From an uncultured Clostridia bacterium (GTDB lineage: Bacteria > Bacillota > Clostridia > UMGS1810): 64,000 nt of DNA. Below the pieces are notes generated by a model. The model was not told the origin of the DNA, did not search any database, and worked only from the letters and a program-made list of their open reading frames with translations. Made by a program: the position numbers and the translations under genes. This document shows, piece by piece, positions 42,160 through 50,139 of the stretch; positions within the stretch are counted from its first letter, which is position 1; every line of letters starts with the position of its first letter. The DNA is taken from contig CAKSFP010000004.1 of assembly GCA_934454585.1 (NCBI GenBank), positions 1-64,000 of the forward strand, written 5' to 3'.

Positions 42160-42188
42160 TTGACGGGAGGGATATTAAGTGGTACAAT
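42160..42188 (+). promoter_or_regulatory. Promoter of trpS
   Basis: TTGACG (42160-42165), a 17-bp spacer and TACAAT (42183-42188), 33 bp before the ATG. The leader is too short for a T-box. Confidence 0.8.
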
Positions 42189-42221
42189 ATAAATTATGAA
42201 AAATATTACGGAGGAAATTTT

Positions 42222-43277
42222 ATGAATAAAGTGATTTTGACCGGCGACCGTCCGACGGGACGACTTCATGTCGGACACTATGTCGGTTCGCTCAAGGAGC
42301 GCGTGCGGCTGCAAAACTCGGGAGAATATGACGAGATATACATAATGATAGCCGATGCACAGGCGCTTACGGATAATGCGGAGCACCCCGAAAAGGTGCG
42401 CAAGAACATAATAAATGTGGCACTGGATTACCTGGCGTGCGGCATAGATCCCGACAAATCGACCATCTTCATTCAGTCAATGGTGCCGCAGCTCACGGAG
42501 TTGACATTTTACTACATGAATCTTGTGACGGTATCGAGAGTTCAGCGCAACCCCACCGTGAAAGCGGAGATTCAGATGCGCAACTTTGAGGCGAGCATAC
42601 CGGTCGGATTTTTCTGCTATCCGATAAGCCAGGCGGCAGACATAACGGCATTCCGAGCAACAGTTGTGCCCGTGGGCGAAGATCAGATGCCCATGCTGGA
42701 ACAATGCAAAGAGATTGTGCACAAATTTAACTCGGTGTACGGCGAGACTCTCACCGACCCTAAGATTCTTCTGCCCGGTAACAGTGCGTGTCTGAGGCTG
42801 CCCGGCATAGACGGCAAGGCAAAGATGAGCAAATCGCTCGGCAACTGCATATATCTGTCCGACGAGCCGGAGGAGATTCAGCGCAAGATAATGTCTATGT
42901 TCACCGACCCGAACCACATCAGAGTTGAAGATCCGGGCAATGTGGTCGGCAACCCTGTGTTCATCTATCTGGACGCATTCTGCACGGACGAGCACTTTAA
43001 GGAATTTCTGCCGGACTACGCAAACCTCGATGAGCTGAAAGACCACTACAAACGCGGCGGTCTCGGTGACATGAAGGTGAAAAGATTCCTCAACAATGTT
43101 ATGCAGGAGACACTTGCGCCGATTCGTGAGCGCCGCAAGGAATGGGAGGCACGCATACCGGATGTGTATGACATATTAAAGAGCGGCAGTGCGGTTGCCG
43201 AAGCAAAGGCGGCACAGACATTAAGCGATGTGCGCGCGGCGATGAAGATAGATTATTTCGAGAATATGGATCTGTAG
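42222..43277 (+). CDS. trpS: Tryptophan--tRNA ligase
   Basis: A 351-aa class I synthetase charging tRNA-Trp. It has the HVGH signature (16-19) in PTGRLHVGHYVGSL and KMSKS (201-205) in GKAKMSKSLGN. The tryptophan-pocket region is PISQAADITAFRATVVPVGEDQ. The insert MSMFTDPNHIRVEDPGNVVGNPVFIYLDAF is typical of the TrpS2-like type in Clostridia. CGGAGG precedes the ATG. Monocistronic. Confidence 0.96.
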   Translation: MNKVILTGDRPTGRLHVGHYVGSLKERVRLQNSGEYDEIYIMIADAQALTDNAEHPEKVRKNIINVALDYLACGIDPDKSTIFIQSMVPQLTELTFYYMNLVTVSRVQRNPTVKAEIQMRNFEASIPVGFFCYPISQAADITAFRATVVPVGEDQMPMLEQCKEIVHKFNSVYGETLTDPKILLPGNSACLRLPGIDGKAKMSKSLGNCIYLSDEPEEIQRKIMSMFTDPNHIRVEDPGNVVGNPVFIYLDAFCTDEHFKEFLPDYANLDELKDHYKRGGLGDMKVKRFLNNVMQETLAPIRERRKEWEARIPDVYDILKSGSAVAEAKAAQTLSDVRAAMKIDYFENMDL

Positions 43278-43283
43278 CAAAAA

Positions 43284-43320
43284 TCCCCCGTGAGTGAATA
43301 ATTCACGGGGGAGAATTTAT
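43284..43320 (+). terminator. Terminator-like hairpin after trpS
   Basis: A 10-bp stem (43284-43293 with 43303-43312), then a U-rich but interrupted tail. Confidence 0.65.
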
Positions 43321-43373
43321 TTTTAATCCAATTTACCGGTCAGAATATAGTTATATATTATAACCTTGCCGCA

Positions 43374-43433
43374 AAGTGTTTATTTGTGCGGAGTTGTTTA
43401 TTTATTCGGGTCGATGAGGTCATCGACCCCTAC
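43374..43433 (+). repeat. Dispersed ~60-bp repeat, copy 3
   Basis: The leader AAGTGTTTATTTGTGCG matches copy 2 closely. The hairpin core is GGGTCGATGA...TCATCGACCC followed by CCTAC, a stem with compensatory changes relative to copies 1 and 2. Conservation of pairing despite sequence change suggests the folded form matters. Confidence 0.8.
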
Positions 43434-43515
43434 CGCCTTTTTCAACTATTAGATGAATTATTAAACCGAACATTGACTTAACTCTGATACACTGTTAGTG
43501 GAAGTAGGTGTTCAT

Positions 43516-43797
43516 ATGGTTAACATGGGTGAAAAACTCAAAAATCTCAGAATTAAAAACCGATTAACTCAAAAACAGGTATCGGAAAGAATCGGCGTGA
43601 CAACAAGTGCGATTTCCGCATATGAGTCACTTGTCCGTTACCCCTCATATTCCACTCTCATACGGCTGGCACGAATGTATCATGTGTCAACCGACTACTT
43701 GCTTGGCATCACGCCGCGGCGAGGTGTGAATATTGACGGATTGAACGATGAACAGATTGACCTGATTTGTCGCCTGGCAGATGAATTGCGAAAATAG
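43516..43797 (+). CDS. XRE-family transcriptional regulator, 93 aa
   Basis: A Cro/C1 HTH regulator with the domain at about residues 4-62 (LKNLRIKNRLTQKQVSERIGVTTSAISAYESLVRYPSY and DYLLGI). A short C-terminal helix follows (LNDEQIDLICRLADELRK), typical of small phage-repressor-like or SinR-type proteins. GGTG lies 5 nt before the ATG at 43516. It precedes a dehydrogenase-like gene by 28 bp in the same direction; whether it controls that gene is unknown. Confidence 0.88.
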   Translation: MVNMGEKLKNLRIKNRLTQKQVSERIGVTTSAISAYESLVRYPSYSTLIRLARMYHVSTDYLLGITPRRGVNIDGLNDEQIDLICRLADELRK

Positions 43798-43825
43798 AAT
43801 TCTATCGAAAGGGCGGAAAAATCAA

Positions 43826-44659
43826 ATGAAAATATCTTTCATCGGCGGCGGAGACCGGGCGCGGATATGGAGCAAAATCTTCTTTGGCAGAGACGGATTC
43901 GAAATCGGCGGATTCTTCTGCAATCCGCTGTCCGACTGCGCTCAGCTTGCCATCGACACAAACACAAAGCTCTATGGAGGCATAGATGATTTGTGCGCCG
44001 ACTCGGACATGATAATGATAGTCACTGCGGACAGGGTGATGCCGTCAGTCATAAACAGCCTGTCCAAACTGCACATCAACGGCAAAATCATCGTGAGCGT
44101 GGCGGACGAAGTTCACGCAAGCGAACTTGACACCGGCTATGACAACACATATGCGGTAATCGGCGCCGGTGTTGCGGCAGAACACCTGAGCGCCGCCGAG
44201 GCAGAATCACCATCGATAGTCTGTGAAGTGACGGGCAAAGGTGCGGACAAACTTAAATCGACTTTTGACAAGTCGGGCATAGACTGCGCCTTTGTCACTG
44301 CGCAGCAGCTCAATTTGTATCGCACGGCTATGCACCTTGTGCATTTCGGCACTGCGGCTGTGATAAACGCCGGCGCAAAGCTTGTGAAAATGTCTGCCGG
44401 AAAAAACGAAAAAGTTCTCTCTCCGAGTATACGCGCCGCCATAGGTGATGTGATGTCCGGCAGGGCGCACAGTGTAGGTCATCCGTATACAGACGGCAAG
44501 GCGATACCTATCTTTGAGCACAAAAATGTGCTCGACGATGTCGGCATTGACAGCATTACGCAGATGTTTAAGGCAGTCGCGGCGTATCTGACGGAGACGG
44601 AATGTGCCGACAAGGTTATGGCAGACGAGATTGTGAGACGGCTGAGGCAAAATCGCTGA
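43826..44659 (+). CDS. Pyrroline-5-carboxylate reductase-like / Rossmann-DUF2520-type oxidoreductase
   Basis: A 277-aa NAD(P)-dependent protein. The N-terminal Rossmann fold has ISFIGGGDRARIWSKIF, with the dinucleotide-binding glycine turn reading GGGDRA. Strand-helix units follow (MIMIVTADRVMPSVINSL, GKIIVSVADE), and then an all-helical C-terminal dimerisation domain. The order resembles ProC and DUF2520 proteins, but the ProC substrate motif is not clear, so proline synthesis should not be assumed. The start at 43826 has AAGGGCGG upstream. Confidence 0.75.
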   Translation: MKISFIGGGDRARIWSKIFFGRDGFEIGGFFCNPLSDCAQLAIDTNTKLYGGIDDLCADSDMIMIVTADRVMPSVINSLSKLHINGKIIVSVADEVHASELDTGYDNTYAVIGAGVAAEHLSAAEAESPSIVCEVTGKGADKLKSTFDKSGIDCAFVTAQQLNLYRTAMHLVHFGTAAVINAGAKLVKMSAGKNEKVLSPSIRAAIGDVMSGRAHSVGHPYTDGKAIPIFEHKNVLDDVGIDSITQMFKAVAAYLTETECADKVMADEIVRRLRQNR

Positions 44660-44680
44660 TTTTTTGTATATTTATGCCTA

Positions 44681-44709
44681 TTGAAGATTGTCGGATTTTA
44701 TGATATAAT
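44681..44709 (+). promoter_or_regulatory. Promoter of the peptidase C26 gene
   Basis: TTGAAG (44681-44686), a 17-bp spacer and TATAAT (44704-44709). Confidence 0.75.
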
Positions 44710-44735
44710 CAGACAAACAAAGAGAGGCGATCAAC

Positions 44736-45443
44736 ATGGCAAAAGTTATAGGATGCATACCGTTGTATGACGACGAAAAAGACAGCTACTGGATGGTGCC
44801 CGGCTACATGAAGATGCTCGAAGATGCCGGGGCGGTGCCGCTGATGCTGCCGCTGACGGACGACGACGGTATTATTGATTATTTCATGAAAATATGCGGC
44901 GGATTTCTGCTGACAGGCGGACACGATGTGACACCGTCGCTCTACAGTGCCGCAAAGAGTGAGAAATGCGGCACAAACTGCCCCACGCGCGACTCAATGG
45001 AAAAAAAGATTCTGTCAAAAGCCGTTGCGGCTGACAAATCCATACTCGGCATCTGCCGCGGAATACAGCTGATGAATGTGTGTCTCGGCGGTGACTTGTA
45101 TCAGGACTTGCCGAGCGAGCACCCGAGCGGGACGGAGCATCACATGAGTGCGCCGTATGACAGAGTGGCGCATTTTGTGAAACTGCTCTCCGACACTCCG
45201 TTGCGTGCGATAATCGGCAAAGACCGCATAGGGGTAAACAGTTATCACCACCAGGCGATAAAAAAACTCGCGCCGGTACTCACTGCCGAGGCAATGTCGG
45301 ACGACGGGCTGACCGAGGCGGCATATATGCCGGGCAAAAGGTTTATCCGTGCTGTGCAGTGGCATCCGGAGTTTTCATACAAAACGGACGAAAATTCACG
45401 AAAAATCGTTGCGGCGTTTGTCTCATCGTGCCGGAAAGATTAA
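44736..45443 (+). CDS. Gamma-glutamyl-gamma-aminobutyrate hydrolase family protein (peptidase C26)
   Basis: A 235-aa class I glutamine-amidotransferase-fold hydrolase (PuuD-like). The nucleophile is C107 in GICRG, with H210 and E212 in QWHPEF completing the triad. GGFLLTGGHDVTPSLY is the family oxyanion-region block. It cleaves gamma-glutamyl amides, but without polyamine-putrescine genes here the physiological substrate is unclear. It has its own promoter and AGAGGC-type ribosome site. Confidence 0.92.
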   Translation: MAKVIGCIPLYDDEKDSYWMVPGYMKMLEDAGAVPLMLPLTDDDGIIDYFMKICGGFLLTGGHDVTPSLYSAAKSEKCGTNCPTRDSMEKKILSKAVAADKSILGICRGIQLMNVCLGGDLYQDLPSEHPSGTEHHMSAPYDRVAHFVKLLSDTPLRAIIGKDRIGVNSYHHQAIKKLAPVLTAEAMSDDGLTEAAYMPGKRFIRAVQWHPEFSYKTDENSRKIVAAFVSSCRKD

Positions 45444-45473
45444 ATTTTTCAATAAATTTTTCGTAAAATCATC

Positions 45474-45502
45474 TTGAATTTTGAGGATAAATGGTATATA
45501 AT
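45474..45502 (+). promoter_or_regulatory. Promoter of the small hydrophobic peptide unit
   Basis: TTGAAT (45474-45479), a 17-bp spacer and TATAAT (45497-45502). It predicts a transcript starting near 45509 with a leader of about 150 nt. Confidence 0.8.
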
Positions 45503-45523
45503 GAATTTTGTCGGAGAAATCCG

Positions 45524-45577
45524 ATGTTAAAGGTAAGGCTGAAAACAGTTGCGGCGAAATATGTGTTCTTTATTTAG
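45524..45577 (+). CDS. Possible 17-aa leader peptide
   Basis: ATG (45524) with GGAGA 8 nt upstream encodes MLKVRLKTVAAKYVFFI and stops at 45577, inside the leader of the downstream hydrophobic peptide. The basic-then-aromatic peptide could be translated to tune folding of the leader. It could also be fortuitous; the ribosome site and location are the only support. Confidence 0.4.
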   Translation: MLKVRLKTVAAKYVFFI

Positions 45578-45609
45578 GCACAGCATATTCGCTTAAGAGC
45601 TGGGCGGTT

Positions 45610-45654
45610 ATATCGCTTCATTCCTGTACTAACGGTCGGGAAGGGAGGTGATAT
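45610..45654 (+). promoter_or_regulatory. Shine-Dalgarno-sequestering hairpin
   Basis: ATATCGCTTC (45610-45619) can form ten consecutive pairs, two of them G-U, with GAGGTGATAT (45645-45654). The latter is the core of the very long ribosome site immediately before the 22-aa ORF. Sequestered ribosome sites are typical of type I toxin mRNAs. Confidence 0.65.
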
Positions 45655-45656
45655 TT

Positions 45657-45725
45657 ATGGATAGAGAATACATAATCACATTAATAATAGTGCTTATCGT
45701 TCTGTTAAATTCCATAAAAAAATAA
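45657..45725 (+). CDS. 22-aa hydrophobic peptide, candidate type I toxin
   Basis: The peptide MDREYIITLIIVLIVLLNSI ends with two lysines. A short polar start, one membrane-spanning stretch and a basic end are the plan of small membrane toxins such as the TxpA/Fst/Hol_Tox groups, though it matches none by eye. An extended ribosome site (GGGAGGTGAT) 5 nt upstream is nearly fully complementary to 16S rRNA. Promoter, 150-nt structured leader, sequestering hairpin and overlapping terminator make a self-contained unit. No antisense promoter was identified with confidence, so the antitoxin RNA is unproven. It could also be a membrane regulatory peptide. Confidence 0.65.
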   Translation: MDREYIITLIIVLIVLLNSIKK

Positions 45726-45757
45726 CGCCCACCGTCCAAAATGTGCGTTATTTTTTA
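45721..45757 (+). terminator. Terminator of the small-peptide unit
   Basis: AATAACGC (45721-45728) pairs with GCGTTATT (45745-45752), followed by T residues. The stem begins inside the stop codon region of the ORF, so the transcript ends directly after it. Confidence 0.8.
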
Positions 45758-45882
45758 ATGCTCAAGTGACATAACCGTTTGAGGTCTTGCCTTTTTCTAT
45801 TTTTATTATACATCCGGCAAACATTTTTGTCAACCGTTTATCAGAAAATGATTTAACATTTTTGCCGATTATCTCTTATATC

Positions 45883-46464
45883 CTATGTCTCATATGTTCT
45901 TATGATATTTTCCGCAACCTCACGGCGCGGCAGACGCAGATCCATAGCCTGTTTTTCTATGTAATAGTGGGCGTCCGTCTCGTTCATGTTGTGCTTTTCT
46001 ATCAGCAGCCATTTTGCGCGGTTTACGGCGCGTATATCCGCCATTTTGTCACGCAGCGACTTGGTTTTTTCCTCCATTTTGTGCAGTCTCAGGCTGAATG
46101 CACCGAGCAGGCGCACCGCACTGCAGAATGCCTGGCGCGATGTGGGTTTCGGCAACACAAAAACTCCGAGCTCCTCCACCTTGTATGCCACCTGTTCCGC
46201 CACATCGGACTTGACAAACAGCAGCACACCCGTGCTGCCCTCGGACAAATCCGTGGCAAGCTGTATCCCGAAATCATCCTTAAGCGGAGAGTTGATTATC
46301 ACCAGGTCGAACTGTACAGACACACAGGCGCGCTTTGCCTCACCGGCGTTTTTCGCCCAAACGAGGCTGTACTGTGCATGCGGCAACAGCTCTTTTATAA
46401 ATGTGCACACATTGTCCGAGTCAGACACAACGAGAACTCTGTGTTGTGCTTTGGCAACTTTCAT
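45883..46464 (-). CDS. ANTAR-domain response-regulator-like antiterminator
   Basis: A 193-aa protein with an N-terminal receiver-like fold (RVLVVSDSDNVCTFI, LVIINSPLKDDFG) and a C-terminal ANTAR RNA-binding domain (KMADIRAVNRAKWLLIEKHNMNETDAHYYIEKQAMDLRLPRREVAENII). The receiver lacks the usual DD pair and the phosphoacceptor position is not clearly an aspartate, so it may be phosphorylation-independent. It lies directly behind glnA; the ATG at 46464 follows GAGGAG within the 17-bp gap. ANTAR proteins next to glutamine synthetase are common in Clostridia and are thought to control nitrogen genes by antitermination. Confidence 0.88.
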   Translation of the reverse strand: MKVAKAQHRVLVVSDSDNVCTFIKELLPHAQYSLVWAKNAGEAKRACVSVQFDLVIINSPLKDDFGIQLATDLSEGSTGVLLFVKSDVAEQVAYKVEELGVFVLPKPTSRQAFCSAVRLLGAFSLRLHKMEEKTKSLRDKMADIRAVNRAKWLLIEKHNMNETDAHYYIEKQAMDLRLPRREVAENIIRTYET

Positions 46465-46481
46465 AACAATGTCTGCTCCTC

Positions 46482-47690
46482 TCATTTATGCTTATACGGC
46501 AAAAATTCCTGCGGCACACACTTCCTTACAAATTCACTGCCGAGAGCCGCCTTTATCGCCGCATCAAGATTGCCGGGCAAAGTTTTGAGTTTATCCGTCA
46601 CATCTTTGTCCGCCGTGAACAGATTCATGTCCACAGGCTCCGGAAGCGGAGTGTTGTTCTCTATGCCGTCAAGTCCGGCATATATAAGCAGTGCATAGGC
46701 GATGTACGGATTTGCCGTGGTGTCGGGCGAGCGCAGCTCAATTCGTCTGTAATCTCCCCTTGCCGCCGGTATTCTTATCAACTGGGAACGGTTTTGCTCG
46801 GACCATGTGACATATTTCGGCGCCTTTTTCTCACCGAGGCGTGCATAAGATTCTTCGCACGGATTGAGGAAAACCGTTATCTCGCAGATATGATTCATTA
46901 TGCCCGCCATGAAAAGATTTGTGCGGTCGACACCGTCGTCGCACTTAACCGACATATTTATATGCATACCGTTGCCGCTTTCGCCGATAATCGGCTTGGG
47001 TGAAAAATCAGCATAGAGTCCGTTGTGCACCGCAGCCGCCTTGACAACGGATACGAAATTCATCGCGTTATCCGCGGCGCAAAGAGCATCGCTGTAGCGA
47101 AAATCTATCTCATTCTGCCCGGGACCTTCCTCGTGATGGGAAGTCTCAGGATGGATGCCCATATCCATCATGGTGAGGCATATCTCACGGCGGATGTTCT
47201 CCCCCTTATCCTCCGGCGCCACATCCATGTAACCGGCGCGGTCGAAAGGTTCTTCGGTCGGCTTTCCGTTCTCATCCGTCTTAAAGAGATAAAACTCAAA
47301 TTCCGAGCCGAAGTTGACATGTATGCCCTTGTCTGCCGCCGTCCTTACGGCTTTTTTGAGAAATGCACGGCTGTCCGCGGCAAACGGAGTGCCGTCCGGA
47401 TGGCAGATGGTGCAAAACATACGCACCACCTTGCCCTGCATGGGGCGCCATGGGAGTATATTCAGTGTGGACGATATCGGAAAAAGCAATAGATCTGATT
47501 TAACTTCGCTGCCGAAACCGTCTATTGCCGAGGCATCAAATGATATGCCGTCGCGAAATGCCCTCCCAAGTTCGTCCGGCAAAATGGAAATATTCTTTTG
47601 TCTGCCGTGAACATCACAGAATGCCAGGCGGATAAATTTCACATCTTCCTGTTCCACAAACTCTTTGACCTCTTCATATGAATAATTCAT
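46482..47690 (-). CDS. glnA: Glutamine synthetase (type I family)
   Basis: ATP-dependent ligation of ammonia to glutamate. The 402-aa protein has the beta-grasp N-domain (VKFIRLAFCDVHGRQKNISI), the metal/glutamate residues in FGSEFEFYLF and SHHEEGPGQNEIDFRYSDAL, and the ATP-site segment GESGNGMHINMSV. It closes with RIPAARGDYRRIELRSPDTTANPYIAYALL. It is shorter than the usual 440-470 aa and lacks an adenylylation-loop tyrosine that I can recognise. The ATG at 47690 (MNYSYEEVKEF) with AGGACGGG is chosen over an upstream extension. Co-transcribed with the ANTAR gene. Confidence 0.95.
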   Translation of the reverse strand: MNYSYEEVKEFVEQEDVKFIRLAFCDVHGRQKNISILPDELGRAFRDGISFDASAIDGFGSEVKSDLLLFPISSTLNILPWRPMQGKVVRMFCTICHPDGTPFAADSRAFLKKAVRTAADKGIHVNFGSEFEFYLFKTDENGKPTEEPFDRAGYMDVAPEDKGENIRREICLTMMDMGIHPETSHHEEGPGQNEIDFRYSDALCAADNAMNFVSVVKAAAVHNGLYADFSPKPIIGESGNGMHINMSVKCDDGVDRTNLFMAGIMNHICEITVFLNPCEESYARLGEKKAPKYVTWSEQNRSQLIRIPAARGDYRRIELRSPDTTANPYIAYALLIYAGLDGIENNTPLPEPVDMNLFTADKDVTDKLKTLPGNLDAAIKAALGSEFVRKCVPQEFLPYKHK

Positions 47691-47730
47691 AAAATCCCGT
47701 CCTTTTATATCTAGGTTCATCACAATAAAA

Positions 47731-47759
47731 ATTTTATCACACGGAGCATTTTTTGTCAA
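47731..47759 (-). promoter_or_regulatory. Promoter of glnA
   Basis: On the minus strand TTGACA (47759-47754), a 17-bp spacer and TAAAAT (47736-47731), 40 bp before the ATG and 5 bp from the stop of the araC-type gene upstream. Confidence 0.85.
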
Positions 47760-47763
47760 TTAA

Positions 47764-48681
47764 TTATTGCTTATTTTCGTTGAAATGCGTCACTCTGTAG
47801 CGATAATGCGACGGTGTTTCGCCGTAAACCTTTGTAAAAAGCCGCGAAAAATAGTGCTGGTCGTCAAATCCAAGCTCATCGCACACCGCTTTGACGCTCA
47901 TGCCGCCGCTCTTAAAGAGCATATCCTTTGCCTTGCTCAGTTTAAGCTCCGTCACATACTGCATGGGTGTCTTGCCGAATGCCGCCTTGAAATAGCGCGA
48001 CAACTGCGATTTCGATATACCGCAGTGCGTGCACAGGTCGTCGAGCAGGATTTTTTCGGACAAATGCTGTTTTATGTAGAGCACGGCGTTTTTCAGATTC
48101 ACAGGGGCATAGTCCATCTTCTGCGGCGGTGCGTTTTTCCTCAGGCGGCGCAGGGTTTTCCCGGTGGCTGTGGCGAGCAGCGAGCACAGGTTGAGAGTTA
48201 TCGCAAGTGCATTTTCGGTGCTGAAGTTTTTCAGCAGTTCCTCCGTCTGTGCGCAGATTCTCTCCGTCTCCGCTCCGCCGATGCGGTTCACCGTGCGCAG
48301 ATATATCTTGCCCGTCTGCGCAAGATAGGATTTTTCATTGCGCAAAAAAGCCTCCTCGGCGCGCAGTCTCGCCGCCTCTGTCTCGGCGAGCGCCTCACCG
48401 TCCGACAGGGTGCGCACAGAGCGTGCGTCAAAGTGAAAATACATCATTGTGCACAGTTCTCCGTTCACCGGGGTGCGGCGATAAGGCTGATTCTCGGGCA
48501 GAAAAACCGCATCGCCCTTTTTCAGCAGATATTCTTCACCGTTTGTTTCTATCTCACATTCGCCGTCAGTCACAATCAAAAAAATATTCTTTGGGTCTGC
48601 CACTTGCCACACTGTCCGCCGCACAACGGTGTAGGCGGAATCGATTACAGGCAGAATGTCCGCGTCGATTGAATAAATCAT
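47764..48681 (-). CDS. AraC-family regulator with cupin sensor domain
   Basis: A 305-aa transcription factor. The N-terminal cupin fold (IFLIVTDGECEIETNGEEYLLKKGDAVFLPENQPYRR) probably binds a sugar-like effector. The C-terminal double HTH (about residues 205-300) includes ILLDDLCTHCGISKSQLSRYFKAAFGKTPMQYV and GFDDQHYFSRLFTKVYGETPSHYR. GGAGGA precedes the ATG. It is divergent from the Gfo/Idh-glycyl-radical operon and is the obvious local activator for it. Confidence 0.92.
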   Translation of the reverse strand: MIYSIDADILPVIDSAYTVVRRTVWQVADPKNIFLIVTDGECEIETNGEEYLLKKGDAVFLPENQPYRRTPVNGELCTMMYFHFDARSVRTLSDGEALAETEAARLRAEEAFLRNEKSYLAQTGKIYLRTVNRIGGAETERICAQTEELLKNFSTENALAITLNLCSLLATATGKTLRRLRKNAPPQKMDYAPVNLKNAVLYIKQHLSEKILLDDLCTHCGISKSQLSRYFKAAFGKTPMQYVTELKLSKAKDMLFKSGGMSVKAVCDELGFDDQHYFSRLFTKVYGETPSHYRYRVTHFNENKQ

Positions 48682-48728
48682 AAAATTCCTCCGTGACGAT
48701 ATTGTCCACATTATTGATTATTCTGTGT

Positions 48729-48765
48729 ATTTACAATTTTACCACCGATTTATATAATTGTAAAT
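48729..48765. promoter_or_regulatory. Inverted repeat, probable AraC-type operator
   Basis: ATTTACAATT (48729-48738) and AATTGTAAAT (48756-48765) form a 10-bp inverted repeat about 50-85 bp upstream of the regulator gene, in the divergent region. Confidence 0.55.
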
Positions 48766-48856
48766 AAGAAAATGATTTTTTCGCCGATAATGTGCAGACG
48801 CACAAATCACCGAGCCGGTGTGCAATTTGGCATAGTTTTACGAGAATTTTCGCGTC

Positions 48857-48942
48857 GGCTCGCGGCATATGTTGTGTGTCAGCGAGATCCATAGTGCCGT
48901 TAGGTCGCGTGTCGAGCAGACACACAACATATGCCGCGAGCC
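48857..48942. repeat. 24-bp perfect inverted repeat upstream of the catabolic operon
   Basis: Arms 48857-48880 and 48919-48942 are exact reverse complements around a 38-nt loop. There is no T run, so it is not an ordinary terminator. It sits about 85 bp before the first operon gene, probably within the transcribed leader. It may be a foldback repeat, an RNA processing or stabilising structure, or a regulatory element. Confidence 0.8.
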
Positions 48943-49026
48943 TCTGAGGAAAATCTGCATATTGCCGGACGATAAGATATTTTCATTACTATTTGTGCCG
49001 ATGCAGGCGGCGGAATGGAGACTATT

Positions 49027-50115
49027 ATGAAAAAGCAATGGAAAGTAGCAGTCGTAGGCTGCGGATTATTCGCAAACGCACAGTATTTCCCCTACATATC
49101 GGGTGAGACCCACGCCGAGTGCGTTGCGGCGGTGGATATCATTGAGGAAAGGGCAATTGCCGCTTGTGAGAAGTACGGCATACCGAATCACTACTCGAGC
49201 GTGTACGAATTGATAGAAAAATGCGACTTCGACATAGCAATAGACGCTGCGTCAATTCAGGCACATCACGAGATAAATATGGCAATTCTCGGCGCCGGCA
49301 AGCACCTGATGAGCCAAAAACCTGCCGCACCGACAGTGGCTCAGCTCACCGAGCAGATAGAGCTCGCAAAGAAAAACGGTGTGAAATTCGTCTGTGTGCC
49401 GATTCACCCCATGAGATACGACATAAACATCGCAAAGCAAATAATTGCGGACGGCGCAATCGGTAATGCTTATTATGCAAAATGCAACCTGGTTCACGGC
49501 GGTCCGGAGTATTTTCAGTACAGAGACGCCGACCCGTCATGGTTTTTCGAACCCGGTGCCGGCGCACTGGTGGACATGGGTGTGCACGGCTTGCAGATAG
49601 TGACAAGCATCTTCGGTGCGGCAAAGCGCATCGCCTGCATGGCAAAGGTGACAACGCCTGTGAGAACGGTGCGCTCGGGAGCATTTGACGGCAAAAAGAT
49701 AAAGGCGGACAAGATACCCGACCAATATGTAATCACCCTTGATTTCGGTGACAAAATGGCGGTTGTGGACACAGGATTTTCCGAGAAAGCGACCCGTTCG
49801 CCCCAACTTGAGATATTCGGCGACTGCGGCACGGTATCTTTTACCGAGCCGTACATGACAAACCCGATCCCCGAAGTATACATGGACGCGCCGGACAAAG
49901 GCATACGAGGATGGATGAAGCCCATGGAATGGGTAGCTCCGCCCGAGAAACTCATCAGCCAGTGCTGCGGACTGCGCGACCTGGTGAGGGCAATAGAGAG
50001 TGACGGCAAACCGGTGCTCTGCCCGGAGCATGCCCGTCATGTGCTCGAGATTATGTGCAAGATACCCGAGGCAATAGAGAGTGGAAAAACAGTAGAGCTT
50101 GAAACCACATTTTAA
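49027..50115 (+). CDS. Gfo/Idh/MocA family oxidoreductase (1 of 4)
   Basis: An NAD(P)-dependent sugar or cyclitol dehydrogenase type (362 aa). It has an N-terminal Rossmann fold (VAVVGCGLFANAQYFPYI). The usual EKP motif reads QKP (LMSQKPAAPT), so the catalytic lysine is kept. The C-terminal alpha/beta domain contains GAGALVDMGVHGLQIVTSIFG with the D-x-G-x-H catalytic pattern. TGGAG precedes the ATG at 49027, preferred over one four codons earlier. First gene of the glycyl-radical operon; the substrate is probably a polyol, sugar or glycoside hydroxyl. Confidence 0.92.
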   Translation: MKKQWKVAVVGCGLFANAQYFPYISGETHAECVAAVDIIEERAIAACEKYGIPNHYSSVYELIEKCDFDIAIDAASIQAHHEINMAILGAGKHLMSQKPAAPTVAQLTEQIELAKKNGVKFVCVPIHPMRYDINIAKQIIADGAIGNAYYAKCNLVHGGPEYFQYRDADPSWFFEPGAGALVDMGVHGLQIVTSIFGAAKRIACMAKVTTPVRTVRSGAFDGKKIKADKIPDQYVITLDFGDKMAVVDTGFSEKATRSPQLEIFGDCGTVSFTEPYMTNPIPEVYMDAPDKGIRGWMKPMEWVAPPEKLISQCCGLRDLVRAIESDGKPVLCPEHARHVLEIMCKIPEAIESGKTVELETTF

Positions 50116-50139
50116 TTCGTTTAAGCGGAGGAATATATC

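Noticed and set aside
42189..42221. T-box before trpS
   Set aside because: The leader is about 30 nt and lacks the T-box sequence and a terminator.
47767..48672. 301-codon plus-strand frame opposite the AraC-type gene
   Set aside because: The composition is not protein-like and the frame lacks a ribosome site; the opposite strand encodes an unmistakable AraC regulator.
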